From positions 40,872 to 104,871 of the forward strand of contig JBAXND010000011.1 of NCBI GenBank assembly GCA_037133915.1: a stretch of DNA of 64,000 bases. Reading direction: 5' to 3'. Numbering within the stretch: the first letter of the stretch is position 1; the number at the start of each line of letters is the position of its first letter. Below, piece by piece: positions 51,350 through 61,600 of the stretch. The DNA comes from Bacteroidota bacterium. Lineage in GTDB: Bacteria; Bacteroidota; Bacteroidia; Bacteroidales; CAIWKO01. A model generated the notes under the pieces. That model did not search any database and was not told the DNA's origin. It was given only the letters and a program-made list of their open reading frames with translations. Position numbers and translations under genes: made by a program.

Positions 51350-52519
51350 ATGGCGAATATTCTGATTATTGATGATGAAAAAGGCATAAGAAATACGCTT
51401 CGTGAAATACTGGAATATGAGAAATTCAGTGTTGACGATGCATCTGATGGTAGTGAAGGTCTTACCCTGATTGATAAAGAAAAATATGATGTGATATTGT
51501 GCGATATCAAAATGCCCAAAATGGATGGCATTGAGGTATTGAAAAAAATACTTGAGCGCTCCGATACACCCGTTGTTATGATTTCCGGGCACGGCACTAT
51601 TGAAACGGCCGTAGAAGCTATAAAAATGGGGGCTTACGATTTTATCGCCAAGCCGCTCGACCTGAACCGCCTGCTTGTAACCATACGCAACGCGCTGGAT
51701 AAATCAACGCTGATGTCAGAGACAAAAGTGCTGAAGCGGAAGGTAATTAAAGGATGGGAAATGATTGGCGAATCATCGGCCATTAAGAAGGTGAAAGATC
51801 TTATAGACCGAGTGGCTCCGACTGATGCGCGGGTTTTGATTACCGGGCAAAATGGCACCGGAAAAGAGCTTGTGGCACGCTGGCTGCACGAAAAAAGTAA
51901 CCGTGCGAAATCGCCTTTTATAGAAGTAAACTGCGCGGCCATTCCTTCCGAGCTTATCGAAAGTCAGTTGTTCGGTCATGAAAAAGGTTCATTTACGTCG
52001 GCCATAAAACAGCGCAAAGGCGATTTTGAACTTGCTGACGGAGGCACATTATTTCTGGATGAAATTGGCGATATGAGCCTTTCTGCACAAGCAAAGGTTT
52101 TACGGGCGCTGCAGGAAAATAAAATTACACGGGTTGGTGGCGAAAAAGAAATTGCGGTAAACGTAAGAGTTATTGCTGCAACAAATAAGAATATGGAAGA
52201 GGAAATCAGTAAAAAGAATTTTCGTGAAGACCTCTATCACCGCCTGAGCGTAATCCTTATTACCGTACCTCCGCTTCATGAGCGGCCCGAAGATATTCCG
52301 CTGCTGGCAGCCCATTTTATTAAAGATATTTGTCAGGCACAGGGACGGCCGGCACTGAACATTACAGCAGATGCCATCACCGAACTGCAGAAGATACAGT
52401 GGACAGGTAATATCCGTGAACTGAGAAACGTTGTAGAGCGTCTGGTAATTATGTGCGATCAGCAGATTGACGGTAAAGACGTAGTTCTTTACGCCCAACC
52501 GCTGAAACAATCGAAATAG
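51350..52519 (+). CDS. NtrC-like response regulator lacking HTH domain, with altered GAFTGA loop
   Basis: 389 residues. Receiver domain 1-120 with phospho-acceptor Asp52, Asp8/Asp9 and Lys101. AAA+ ATPase domain about 135-370 with Walker A (Gly166-Gln-Asn-Gly-Thr-Gly-Lys172), Walker B (Leu-Phe-Leu-Asp-Glu 234-238). The loop that contacts sigma-54 reads Gly-Ser-Phe-Thr-Ser-Ala (213-218) instead of Gly-Ala-Phe-Thr-Gly-Ala. The protein ends after the AAA+ domain; no Fis-type helix-turn-helix follows. It may act without specific DNA binding or on other targets. No sensor kinase gene is adjacent. Confidence 0.88.
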   Translation: MANILIIDDEKGIRNTLREILEYEKFSVDDASDGSEGLTLIDKEKYDVILCDIKMPKMDGIEVLKKILERSDTPVVMISGHGTIETAVEAIKMGAYDFIAKPLDLNRLLVTIRNALDKSTLMSETKVLKRKVIKGWEMIGESSAIKKVKDLIDRVAPTDARVLITGQNGTGKELVARWLHEKSNRAKSPFIEVNCAAIPSELIESQLFGHEKGSFTSAIKQRKGDFELADGGTLFLDEIGDMSLSAQAKVLRALQENKITRVGGEKEIAVNVRVIAATNKNMEEEISKKNFREDLYHRLSVILITVPPLHERPEDIPLLAAHFIKDICQAQGRPALNITADAITELQKIQWTGNIRELRNVVERLVIMCDQQIDGKDVVLYAQPLKQSK

Positions 52520-52528
52520 TATAATCGG

Positions 52529-52675
52529 CTATTTCTTTTCTTCGAAGTTTGTTGGCGGTGCACCGTATTTGGCGGCCTGCCTGTGCGTGCGGCACGAACT
52601 TACGATAAACACAATAGCCAGCATCAGTGCTGACATTATCAATAAAAGGTTGCGTTTGCCAGAAGCGTGGTTCAT
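52529..52675 (-). CDS. 48-residue lipoprotein with Tyr-Gly-Ala-Pro motif
   Basis: A short frame from ATG 52675 to TAG 52529. A basic N-terminus and hydrophobic helix (about 9-26) end in a lipobox Val-Ser-Ser-Cys28. Only 20 residues follow, with Lys-Tyr37-Gly-Ala-Pro40 and an acidic/basic tail. The motif is the same as in the lipoproteins next to the radical SAM gene about 18 kb away. It is convergent with the response regulator (9 bases apart). No other domain. A possible extra substrate of the radical SAM enzyme. Confidence 0.6.
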   Translation of the reverse strand: MNHASGKRNLLLIMSALMLAIVFIVSSCRTHRQAAKYGAPPTNFEEKK

Positions 52676-52865
52676 AAGCCTGTTTTATTTGTGATAAAGA
52701 TACTGAAATTAACTAAAAAACGAATTACGAAGAATTAAAAATATTAAGTTGATGAATTGCACGTCCACTAAAGTTTTCCTTTAATGAAACTGCTGACTGA
52801 ATAACGACACGTATTTCTTCATGAATTCCCTTTCATTTCTTAATTTTACCGAATAATATTATTAT

Positions 52866-53540
52866 ATGCGAATCGACATCATCACCATTTTTCCTGAAAT
52901 GTTCTCCGGACCGTTTGATCATTCAATCATTAAAAGGGCAAAAGACAAGGGTTTGGCTGAAATACATCTTCACCAATTGCGCGATTTTTCTGAAACAAAA
53001 TATAAAAGTGTTGATGATTACCCTTACGGCGGTGGTGCCGGTATGGTTATGATGATTGGTCCGATTGCTCAGTGCATTGAAAAGCTGAGGTCGGAACGCG
53101 ATTACGATGAAGTAATTTACACTTCGCCCGACGGAGATTTGTTGGAACAGGGAATCGCAAACGAGTTGTCGCTCAAAGGCAATATTATTATTTTATGTGG
53201 TCATTATAAAGGTGTTGACGAGCGTGTACGGGAACATTTTATCACCCGTGAAATATCAATCGGAGATTATGTATTGTCGGGTGGGGAGATGGCTGCCGCT
53301 ATTATATGTGATTCCATTATCAGATTGATACCGGGCGTATTGGGTGATGAAACCTCTGCCTTATCGGATTCATTTCAGGACGGACTGCTTGCACCACCTG
53401 TTTATACACGACCGTCCGTATATAACAACTGGACAGTGCCCGCAGTGCTCCTTTCAGGCAATGAAAAGGAAATCAGGAACTGGCGCAATGAAAAAGCCAT
53501 AGAAAAGACCAAAGCCAGACGCCCAAACCTATTAAAATAG
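52866..53540 (+). CDS. trmD: tRNA (guanine-N1-)-methyltransferase
   Basis: 224 residues. TrmD methylates G37 of tRNAs, preventing frameshifting. The SPOUT knot features are visible: [13 protein letters not shown] at the start, [20 protein letters not shown] and [10 protein letters not shown]. Upstream of rplS as in many bacteria, though rimM and rpsP are not adjacent here. Confidence 0.96.
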   Translation: MRIDIITIFPEMFSGPFDHSIIKRAKDKGLAEIHLHQLRDFSETKYKSVDDYPYGGGAGMVMMIGPIAQCIEKLRSERDYDEVIYTSPDGDLLEQGIANELSLKGNIIILCGHYKGVDERVREHFITREISIGDYVLSGGEMAAAIICDSIIRLIPGVLGDETSALSDSFQDGLLAPPVYTRPSVYNNWTVPAVLLSGNEKEIRNWRNEKAIEKTKARRPNLLK

Positions 53541-53640
53541 CCCGGCCTCTTTAGGCATTAAACAAAACTTATTGATTTTCTGCATATTAACATCAGCAAA
53601 CCCTACTCGCCCTGACGATAGTAAAATTTTCTGCGCGAAT

Positions 53641-53673
53641 TTTGAAAACCATAATAAAATTATCATACCTTTG
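53641..53673 (+). promoter_or_regulatory. Canonical Bacteroidota promoter of rplS
   Basis: TTTG at 53641-53644 and TACCTTTG at 53666-53673, separated by 21 bases, match the -33/-7 consensus of the housekeeping sigma factor in this phylum. The rplS ATG is 35 bases after the -7 box. Confidence 0.75.
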
Positions 53674-53708
53674 CACTCCGAATTTAGAATTTCTAAAACC
53701 CAGGCATT

Positions 53709-54161
53709 ATGAATAAGATGGCAATAATGAATTTTGTGGAAGAGACACTCGTACCACGTCAAAGTTTTCCAAAATTCAAAGCAGGCGACACAGTTACAGT
53801 ACATTACAAAATAAAAGAAGGTAATAAAGAACGTATCCAGCAGTATCAGGGTGTTGTTCTGCAGCGTTCAGGCGCCGGCATAAAAGAAACATTCACTGTT
53901 CGCAAAATGTCCGGAAGCACTGGTGTTGAGAGAATTTTTCCGATTGCATCACCTTTTATTGATAAAATAATTTTGAATAAAGTCGGTGTTGTAAGAAGGG
54001 CACGTATTTTCTACCTGAGAGACCTTACCGGCAAGAAAGCACGTATTCGTGAGAAACGCCTTTCACAAGCCCAACTATTGGCAAGAGCGGCAGACGCAGC
54101 GCCAAAACCTGAAGCAGTAAAAGCTGACATAGTAAAACCTGAAACAGTAAATCCTGAATAA
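53709..54161 (+). CDS. rplS: 50S ribosomal protein L19 with C-terminal extension
   Basis: 150 residues. The L19 core (about 1-115; Pro-Lys-Phe-Lys-Ala-Gly-Asp-Thr-Val and the Val-Arg-Arg-Ala-Arg-Ile-Phe-Tyr-Leu-Arg segment) is complete. It sits at the 30S-50S interface. The last ~30 residues are an Ala/Lys/Pro/Glu-Val-rich tail with repeated Lys-Pro-Glu units, longer than in E. coli L19. It has its own promoter and terminator. Confidence 0.95.
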   Translation: MNKMAIMNFVEETLVPRQSFPKFKAGDTVTVHYKIKEGNKERIQQYQGVVLQRSGAGIKETFTVRKMSGSTGVERIFPIASPFIDKIILNKVGVVRRARIFYLRDLTGKKARIREKRLSQAQLLARAADAAPKPEAVKADIVKPETVNPE

Positions 54162-54166
54162 ATATT

Positions 54167-54197
54167 AATCCCTCCGAATTCCGGGGGGATTTTTTTT
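54167..54197 (+). terminator. Rho-independent terminator of rplS
   Basis: A 10-base GC-rich stem (54167-54176 with 54182-54191) with a 5-base loop followed by a run of eight T. It lies just past the rplS stop. Confidence 0.9.
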
Positions 54198-54215
54198 GGC
54201 TATTTGGCAATAGTA

Positions 54216-55013
54216 TTATAATTCTTTTCTCGTCAATGCCCTGATAACAAAGTAAACGCCGGCAATCAGAAACGGAACACTGAGCCATTGCCCCATATTT
54301 AAAATCATTTTATCCTCAAACACCACTTGATTTTCTTTAAAGAATTCTATCAATATCCTGAAGATAGTAACTGAAACCAGGGCTATTCCAAAGAAAAGTC
54401 CTTTATATATACGTGCATCGGTTTTATAATACCAGACAAGCAAAATCAAGCCAATTATTAAATAAAACAAAGCTTCATATAACTGTGTGGGGTGGCGCGG
54501 CAGCATATCTACCCGGGGAAAAACAAAAGCCCATGGAACATCCGTTGGTCGACCTACAATTTCGGAATTAAAAAGATTGCCGAGTCTGACAAGGACGGAT
54601 GCAAATGCAACAGGTATCATAACGCGGTCCATTGTCCACAAAAAACTTGCTTTGGGAGGAGATTTAGCTGAGAATATCCAGGCTGCAATGATAATACCGA
54701 TAATGCCTCCATGGCTTGCAAGCCCTCCTTTCCAGAACATAAAAATCTCGACAGGATGCGCGTAATAATAAGCAGGCTCATAAAAGCAGACATGCGCAAG
54801 ACGTGTTCCTACAACCACTCCAATTATTGAATAAACCATTAAGCGGGTAAGATGCTGTAAGGGGATTTTCTCTTTCAAAAAAATAGCGCGCATAACCACA
54901 TAGGCAACAACGAAAACTGAAGAAAAAAAGAATCCGTAATACTTTGCCTTCAACGGGCCCAATTGAAAAATTGTTGGGCTTACATTCCAATAAATATACA
55001 GCAGATTATTCAT
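54216..55013 (-). CDS. lgt: Prolipoprotein diacylglyceryl transferase
   Basis: 265 residues with about seven membrane segments. It attaches diacylglycerol to the lipobox Cys of prolipoproteins. The family signature Arg-Leu-Gly-Asn-Leu-Phe-Asn-Ser-Glu and the later Pro-Arg-His-Pro-Thr-Gln-Leu-Tyr-Glu are intact, and His-Gly-Gly-Ile-Ile-Gly is the conserved HGGL-like motif. It would process the many lipoproteins here. A TATCTTTG box read leftward (55021-55028) is a promoter candidate. Confidence 0.96.
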   Translation of the reverse strand: MNNLLYIYWNVSPTIFQLGPLKAKYYGFFFSSVFVVAYVVMRAIFLKEKIPLQHLTRLMVYSIIGVVVGTRLAHVCFYEPAYYYAHPVEIFMFWKGGLASHGGIIGIIIAAWIFSAKSPPKASFLWTMDRVMIPVAFASVLVRLGNLFNSEIVGRPTDVPWAFVFPRVDMLPRHPTQLYEALFYLIIGLILLVWYYKTDARIYKGLFFGIALVSVTIFRILIEFFKENQVVFEDKMILNMGQWLSVPFLIAGVYFVIRALTRKEL

Positions 55014-55020
55014 AGTCTTG

Positions 55021-55028
55021 CAAAGATA
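55021..55028 (-). promoter_or_regulatory. TAnnTTTG box upstream of lgt
   Basis: Read leftward TATCTTTG; it ends 7 bases before the lgt ATG at 55013, so a very short leader would result. No -33 element is clear. Confidence 0.4.
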
Positions 55029-55060
55029 AGCAAGTGTAGATAATTGTCGTTGACTATAAC

Positions 55061-55086
55061 AAAAAGCCCGGTCAAAAGACCGGGCT
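55061..55086 (-). terminator. Rho-independent terminator of the T9SS adhesin operon
   Basis: A perfect 9-base stem (55065-55073 with 55078-55086) and 4-base loop, with an A run to the left that reads as U leftward. It lies 45 bases past the PorP/SprF stop. Confidence 0.88.
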
Positions 55087-55130
55087 GATTCAAAACATAC
55101 AATTGTGAAGTTATTATTTACCGAAGACCT

Positions 55131-56045
55131 CTAGTTGAAAAATCTTGGTGAAATCTGGTTGGGTTTGGCTGACGGACACCCGAATTTCATCTGTATCATT
55201 GCCTCGTGGGTTCCTTTAGTTATAGCTGATTTGATAGGTCCGGTTTTAAAGTCATATGAGTATCCGATGCGCAATTGATTAATTATTTTCACGCCTGCCA
55301 TTAATACGAATGAATCTTCGATACGATAGGATGCGCCTGCCCACACGCGGTCGGAAAAACTGAAGGTCGCATTACAGTCAAACAAATGAACCCTGTTAAT
55401 GTTGCTGTAGGAAACAGCCGGTATAATCTCAAACCCTTTGGTGACTTTAATCGCGTATTTACCATAGGCATAAATATGCCGTGGCATCTTCATCAGATCG
55501 GACTTTTTGAAAGAGGTCACAACGTGGGTGCTTGAAACGCCCAAATTCAGCCCGCCGCTGTTAAACTCCGCACCGAAATCAAAATCAGGATACACATGAG
55601 TGATGTTGCTGATAGTGGCATTCGGGTCTCCCGGCTCCTGGTAGGTAAGTTTAGAGCCTTCTACAGTTGTGCTTATAATTCCGCCGCCCACACCGAATGA
55701 GAGTACCGTCCTTTTTGAAAGCCATGCATGATAAGCGATTGCAGCTTTCACATTCAGTATATTCTCATACCCCACCTTATCACTTATCACTGACAGCCCC
55801 AGACCAAGTTTAGCAGGAGTTATATATTTGTTGATGTTCAGTATTTGGGTTTCGGGTGCCTTTTTAATTCCTGTCCACTGTTCGCGGGCCAACAGTGTAA
55901 TATTATAACAGCCCGATTGACCGGTGGCAGCGGGGTTGAATAATATCCTGTTATAAATCTGATGACTGAGCTGCAGGTCATTTTGAGCCATGACGGCAAA
56001 ACTGAGGCCGAGCAGCAATATTAATAATCCGGATATCTTTTTCAT
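55131..56045 (-). CDS. PorP/SprF-family type IX secretion-associated outer-membrane protein
   Basis: 304 residues with a signal peptide (1-20) and the family hallmark Gln-Ile-Tyr-Asn-Arg-Ile-Leu-Phe-Asn-Pro-Ala...Gly just after it, then beta-strands of an outer-membrane barrel. In Flavobacterium, SprF is needed for secretion of SprB, and PorP for gingipain export. Here it is the last gene of the operon that begins with a giant SprB-like adhesin, so it probably helps attach that protein. Confidence 0.93.
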   Translation of the reverse strand: MKKISGLLILLLGLSFAVMAQNDLQLSHQIYNRILFNPAATGQSGCYNITLLAREQWTGIKKAPETQILNINKYITPAKLGLGLSVISDKVGYENILNVKAAIAYHAWLSKRTVLSFGVGGGIISTTVEGSKLTYQEPGDPNATISNITHVYPDFDFGAEFNSGGLNLGVSSTHVVTSFKKSDLMKMPRHIYAYGKYAIKVTKGFEIIPAVSYSNINRVHLFDCNATFSFSDRVWAGASYRIEDSFVLMAGVKIINQLRIGYSYDFKTGPIKSAITKGTHEAMIQMKFGCPSAKPNQISPRFFN

Positions 56046-56069
56046 AATACTTATTATTAGTTGTGATTT

Positions 56070-58568
56070 TTACTTTGACAATGATTCAAGCGTTTTCTGA
56101 ACGTCGGTTTTGATATTATTTACATACGGCTGAATGGTGCAGCTTATAAAGCCTTCCTGCCTTATCTTTTTCTTTAGTTCAATTGCCTTATTAAGATCAT
56201 CGTATGTTCCGGCATTGTAGGTGAACATTTTTTGCGAATCAATGATTTCTTCTTCCATTCCAATTACAATTCCCGGTATCTTCCTGTATAATTTTTCAAA
56301 ATACTCGTCTGTAATTTTCCGTGTTGGTGATGAGACAATTTTCACCATAAATTTAAATGTATCGGGGGCTGCATTACTCACGGCCGCTTCAGTTACCTTC
56401 ATCACCTGAAAAGATGTGCGGCGGTTTTTCTGGTGCTCGTCTTCGGTTTGAGCGTTGGTAATTAAAAGTTTTGTTTTACCATAACCCTTGGCGGTAAGAC
56501 GGCGTGCATCAATTCCCTGAGAGACGATATAATCAACACATGATTTCGCCCTTGCCTGCGAAAGTCTCATATTATAGTTTGCTTCGCCTCGTGCATCGGT
56601 ATGCGAGCTGAGTTCAATAGTCACATTGGGCGTTTCGCGCATCATCGCAACAATTTTATCCAGTTCAATAAGAGATTCGGGGCGAAGTGTGGCTTTCGCA
56701 TAATCGTAATAGATATTGTTCAGCACGATTTCTTTTTTCGGCTCAATTTTGGTGAGGTCAAAATCAAAATCTTTTCCGTATTTCAGTGAAAATTCCTCTC
56801 CGTCTTTTGCGTTAGTTCCGTCGCATTCTCGCGATTCAGACCAGTACCCTTTCTTCATAATTTTAATTGTGTAACCGGTTGTGTTGAGTAAGGTAAATGC
56901 ATATACACCTCCACCATCAGACATATCAAAATCTCCGAAGTTTTGATCTTTGGTATAGATGATTAATTTTTCATCCTTAATAAGGCTTTGTGTTGCACGG
57001 TCTCTTACTTTTCCGGTAACGCTAAACAATGGTATGGGTCTGGTTAGCAGCGCAAAATCAAGGTTCGTACCATTTGCCTTTTTATATTCCATAAAATAGA
57101 CATTTTCATTCGTTTGCAGAAGCTTTGAGTCATCAAAATACCCGACTTTGCTTACTTCAATAGTATAGGATTCGCCGGGGGCCAGATTAGAGAACAAATA
57201 ATTTCCTGAATTATCAGAAAAAGTAGTATCATTCATTCCCGATGCTGTTTTCAGCACTACCATTGCATTTCCGATAGTCACTCCTGTATTCAGATCAGAG
57301 ATAATACCCGATGCCGTAATAAACGCCGGGAAATTAGGAAAAGAGTAAATATCGTCGCTTCCCGCGCCTTTTGGTCGGTTGCTGCACAGATAGCCACCTT
57401 TAAGATTATTCCTGATAATTATTCCGAAATCATCTGAAGGCGAATTGAACGGATAGCCGATATTCGTCGGGTTCATGAATTTTTTATCTTTCTTCCGAGC
57501 AAAATAGATGTCTAATCCGCCAAAACCGGTATACCCGTTGGATGAGAAGAAAAGCATTGTATCACCAATGATGTATGGAAACATTTCATCATCTTTCGTA
57601 TTCACTCCATCACCAAGGTTAACCGGCAGCCCCCAATTACCGCTGACAGAACGTTCAGACATCCATATATCATAACCACCTTTACCACCCGGCATATCAG
57701 ACACAAAATACATTATATGCCCCTGAAATGCCATTGTCGGATGTCCAACACTGTATGTCTTGCTGTTCAGACCGGTCGGTTTTGAGGAGCTCCATTCTCC
57801 ATCTTTATAAGTACACTCATTGATGTTTCCCTTTCCCAGATATCCGTTTGACTGCATAATATAAGCGGTTGCTTCATTTTGCAGATAAACCAATGTCCCG
57901 TCATTTGCTTTTGTATTCAACCCTCCTTTCACGATTACCGGGTTTGAGAATTGCCCGGTGGCAGGGTTGAAGTCTGTAACATAAACATCTGAGTTCCCCT
58001 CGCCTGTCCTGGTGTCGGTTTTTTCGCTCATGTCTTTACGGTTCGACGAAAAAAGTAATCCGTCATTGAACCATGCCGGGCCATATTCGCTGTATTGCGA
58101 ATTCAAGCCGACTTCATTTTTCAATGGATTAAGCAGGTTCGGGGATTTGGCTGCAATCTGATATTTATGAATACCGGCAATGCGCCTTTCAACGTTAGGA
58201 TCCTTTTGTACAACTTTCATGTATTCTTCGTAAGCATTCAGCGCCCTATCCAATTCTCCGACGGCAGTAAGCACATCTCCGTAATTCAGGTACACTTTGG
58301 TGTCCCTGAATCCGTTCGCCATCGCGTCTTCGTACCAGTTAATCGCGTCGGTATAAAAGTTCATAAGCCGATACGATTCAGCGATTTTAAAATAGATACT
58401 TCTCTTCAAAGATGCATCTGACGTATTTTTCAATACGGTTTTGTAGGCATCAATTGCGAGATAATACTGCCTGTCTGCAAAAAATTGTTCTGCAGCTTCA
58501 AAGGATTTCTGACCAAAGAGAAATCCAGAAGTGAATAGCAGTGCGATTATTAAAAAGATCCTTTTCAT
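56070..58568 (-). CDS. OmpA-family protein with TPR, beta-propeller, CRD and SPOR-like regions
   Basis: 832 residues: signal peptide (1-19), TPR (about 20-140), PD40-type propeller (about 165-405), carboxypeptidase-regulatory-like domains (about 410-590), OmpA peptidoglycan-binding domain (about 615-725; Ser-Ser-His-Thr-Asp-Ala-Arg-Gly) and a C-terminal SPOR-like stretch (about 735-832). It probably fixes the outer-membrane adhesin complex to the cell wall. It lies between the giant adhesin and PorP/SprF, 24 and 69 bases away, a common trio in Bacteroidota. Confidence 0.9.
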   Translation of the reverse strand: MKRIFLIIALLFTSGFLFGQKSFEAAEQFFADRQYYLAIDAYKTVLKNTSDASLKRSIYFKIAESYRLMNFYTDAINWYEDAMANGFRDTKVYLNYGDVLTAVGELDRALNAYEEYMKVVQKDPNVERRIAGIHKYQIAAKSPNLLNPLKNEVGLNSQYSEYGPAWFNDGLLFSSNRKDMSEKTDTRTGEGNSDVYVTDFNPATGQFSNPVIVKGGLNTKANDGTLVYLQNEATAYIMQSNGYLGKGNINECTYKDGEWSSSKPTGLNSKTYSVGHPTMAFQGHIMYFVSDMPGGKGGYDIWMSERSVSGNWGLPVNLGDGVNTKDDEMFPYIIGDTMLFFSSNGYTGFGGLDIYFARKKDKKFMNPTNIGYPFNSPSDDFGIIIRNNLKGGYLCSNRPKGAGSDDIYSFPNFPAFITASGIISDLNTGVTIGNAMVVLKTASGMNDTTFSDNSGNYLFSNLAPGESYTIEVSKVGYFDDSKLLQTNENVYFMEYKKANGTNLDFALLTRPIPLFSVTGKVRDRATQSLIKDEKLIIYTKDQNFGDFDMSDGGGVYAFTLLNTTGYTIKIMKKGYWSESRECDGTNAKDGEEFSLKYGKDFDFDLTKIEPKKEIVLNNIYYDYAKATLRPESLIELDKIVAMMRETPNVTIELSSHTDARGEANYNMRLSQARAKSCVDYIVSQGIDARRLTAKGYGKTKLLITNAQTEDEHQKNRRTSFQVMKVTEAAVSNAAPDTFKFMVKIVSSPTRKITDEYFEKLYRKIPGIVIGMEEEIIDSQKMFTYNAGTYDDLNKAIELKKKIRQEGFISCTIQPYVNNIKTDVQKTLESLSK

Positions 58569-58637
58569 GTTACATAATTTTTTATAACCGATTAAACATC
58601 ATGTTCCTATACCTTATACTATCATCCAATATTCGTT

Positions 58638-61600
58638 TTACTTTCTAACCAGTGTTACAGGACCAGTTATTTCTTTAAATCCGCCGCTTGGGTCGGGTTG
58701 CTGAATAATGAAATAATAAGTACCGGCAGGAACACCTTTACCATTGAAAGTACCATCCCATCCATCGCTGCCGATGTATAATTGCAGACCCCAGCGGTCA
58801 AATATTCTCATATCCCGACCGCTGCCAAACCTGTCATTTATGCCGTCGCCATCAGGAGTAAAAGCGTTTACCCACTCAGAACCGCAATCATTAATAGTTG
58901 CAACCCGGACACTGCATCCGTTTTCATCAATTGCAAAAACCTGAATACTGTCCTTATTATTGATGGTGGTGTTAAAGTATGAGTTATTATCGCTTGAATC
59001 CTGTTTTACGACTCCGTTCACACTAAACTCATAGCTTACAAGTCCATCGGGCAGGGCTATTGCGGTGAATGACTGACAATCATAAACCAATGAAACATTA
59101 ATAGTATTGATATCAATCTGAACTTCGTCAGAGGCAGAACAGCTTCCATAACCGACGGTCAAAGTATATATTCCGATTGCTGTTGGCGTTGCAAGTGGTT
59201 CGGCAATATATGGGTTGTTCAGATCGCTGAAAGGTGTCCATATGAATACATTGCCAAAATCGGATGTGCCATGCAATCGCGCCACAGCGCCGTTACAGAT
59301 TGCGGTATCTTTACCTGCATTTGCAGTAATAGAACCAATAGGTGCAACCAGAACAGTGTCTGTGGAAACGCAGCCATTAACGTTCGTTACAGTTAAGGTG
59401 TAAGTTGTTGGTTGAACAACAGAAGCTACCGGTTGGGCAATATTTGCATTATTCAAACCCGCAGCAGGCGCCCACAAATAAGTATTCCCGGGAACAGCGG
59501 CAAGACCAATAGTATCAAATGGAATATTACAACCAATTCCAATATTGGGTCCACCTTCCGCAATGGGCGATTGTTTTACGTAAACCGATATCGTTGAATC
59601 ATCTGAATCTACCCCATCTGTTGCATGAAGTTTATAACTCACAACTCCTGTATCAGCAGGTATTGCAATTGTATTCTGCAGGGAAGGATTCTGAACACCG
59701 CTACCGCTCCACAGGATAGAGTAATTAAGCGTATCACCACCTTTCACAAGTGAATGCAATTGAATAGTTTCACCACTGCAAATAGTGTCGGGTAAGCCGG
59801 ATATTTCAATAATTGTAATATGGGTAGGAATGATTCTTACAAGAACTGAATCGATAGCGCTACAACCATTGCCATTATCTACTGAAACATAATACCAGGT
59901 ATCTGAAGATAAAGATCCAGTATTTACCGTTGGCAGATTATCCTGTCCGCTAATAGAGCCACCACTCCATAACCATGAAACATTAATGCCTGAACATTGT
60001 CCCGTGATATGTGCAGATGTTCCTGCAGCAATCCAAATAGTTGGGCCGGCATCAACAGCCAAATTAACACCTTGTATAGTGAGAGCCTGGGATGTGCTCA
60101 TACAATACCCATTTGAAACAGTAACCGAAATCTGCCCTTGGTTGGTTGAAGGTAGTGTGCATATTGAATCACCTGTCGTTCCTACCAACGTCCATCCATT
60201 AGGAATACTCCATTGATAAGTTACCCCGGCAATTCCAGGAATGCTGTAGCATGCTGTACTTCCAATACAGGGATTCAAAGGTCCTGTAATGGGACCGGGC
60301 ATAGCAGGTGTTTGATGTACAATAATATCGACAGAATCGCTAACAACGCCGCATGTGTTTATGGCATTGAAATGGTACATTCCACTTTGACTTACTGAAA
60401 TATTATAAAATGGATAAACTTGTGCACCGGAAATCAACAAGTCATTGGGATCTTTCCATTCAAAAGAACTGGCATTTATTGCAGTCCCGGTGAATGTCAA
60501 GGTTTGTCCTGAGCAAATTGTATCGGAAGAAACAGAAATATTTACACCTGTTGGTGGATAATTCAGGCTCACAGAAACAGTACTATTGACTGTATCACAT
60601 CTGTTACCTGCATAAAGGGTGTAAATACCGGCCTGTATTGATGAAATTGAGGGCATAGACGTATTTTGAATAGTCGCAGTAAATCCTGCAGGCCCAGCCC
60701 ATGACCAGTATGTGGCACCTAACGCTGTACCCGTAAGGCTTAAACTTTGTCCTGAACAGACAGGATTGGGTGTTGCACCGGCAGAAATTCCGGTTGGGCC
60801 GGTGCTAACGACAATTGCCCCTGTGGTCACGTTTACAGTCCCGCAGGAATTTGTAACTGTCAGTGTATATATACCCCCTTGCGATGTAGTAACTGGGCTT
60901 ATTTGAGGATTTTGTGCCGTTGAACTGAAACCCCCGGAACCTGTCCAACTCCAAGTTGTTGCACCCGTTGCTGTTCCAGTAAGATCCAAAGTAGTGCCAA
61001 CACACACAGGATTCGGTGACGCTAATGCTATAACATTTACAGGACCTGAGCCAACAAACAATGTTCCGGCATTGCTGTTGGTTGCTCCACAAGCATTGGT
61101 TATCACAACACGATATTGATAATTATTCATTCCTATTGTAGCAGGAACAATGTCAAGTGTCGCTGTCGTATAGTTAAAATATGGCGGTGTCGTTGGGGTA
61201 TTATTCCAGGACACTCCGCCATCAGTACTCACTTGCCATTGGTATGTCATTGTTGTTGTACTGCCTGCAGTGGTTGAAAATGCAGCATTCTGCCCCTGAC
61301 AAACTGACGTGTCAACCGGTTGCGTGGTTATTGAGGGAATAGTATTAACAGTTATTGGAAGACTCATGGTTGCAGCAATAGGACTTGCACACACAGCATT
61401 GCTAGTCATTGTACAAACAATGATATTATTGCCGCTAATCAATGTCGAGCTAGAGAATGTGCGCGCATTAGAGCCTGAGTTTAGGCCATTCTGCGACCAT
61501 TGATATGCAGGGGATGTACCACCACCGGAAGGTACTGCGGTAAACACAACCGTAGTACCAATACAAACTGGACTCGGTGGATTGGCTGTTATTGCAATTG

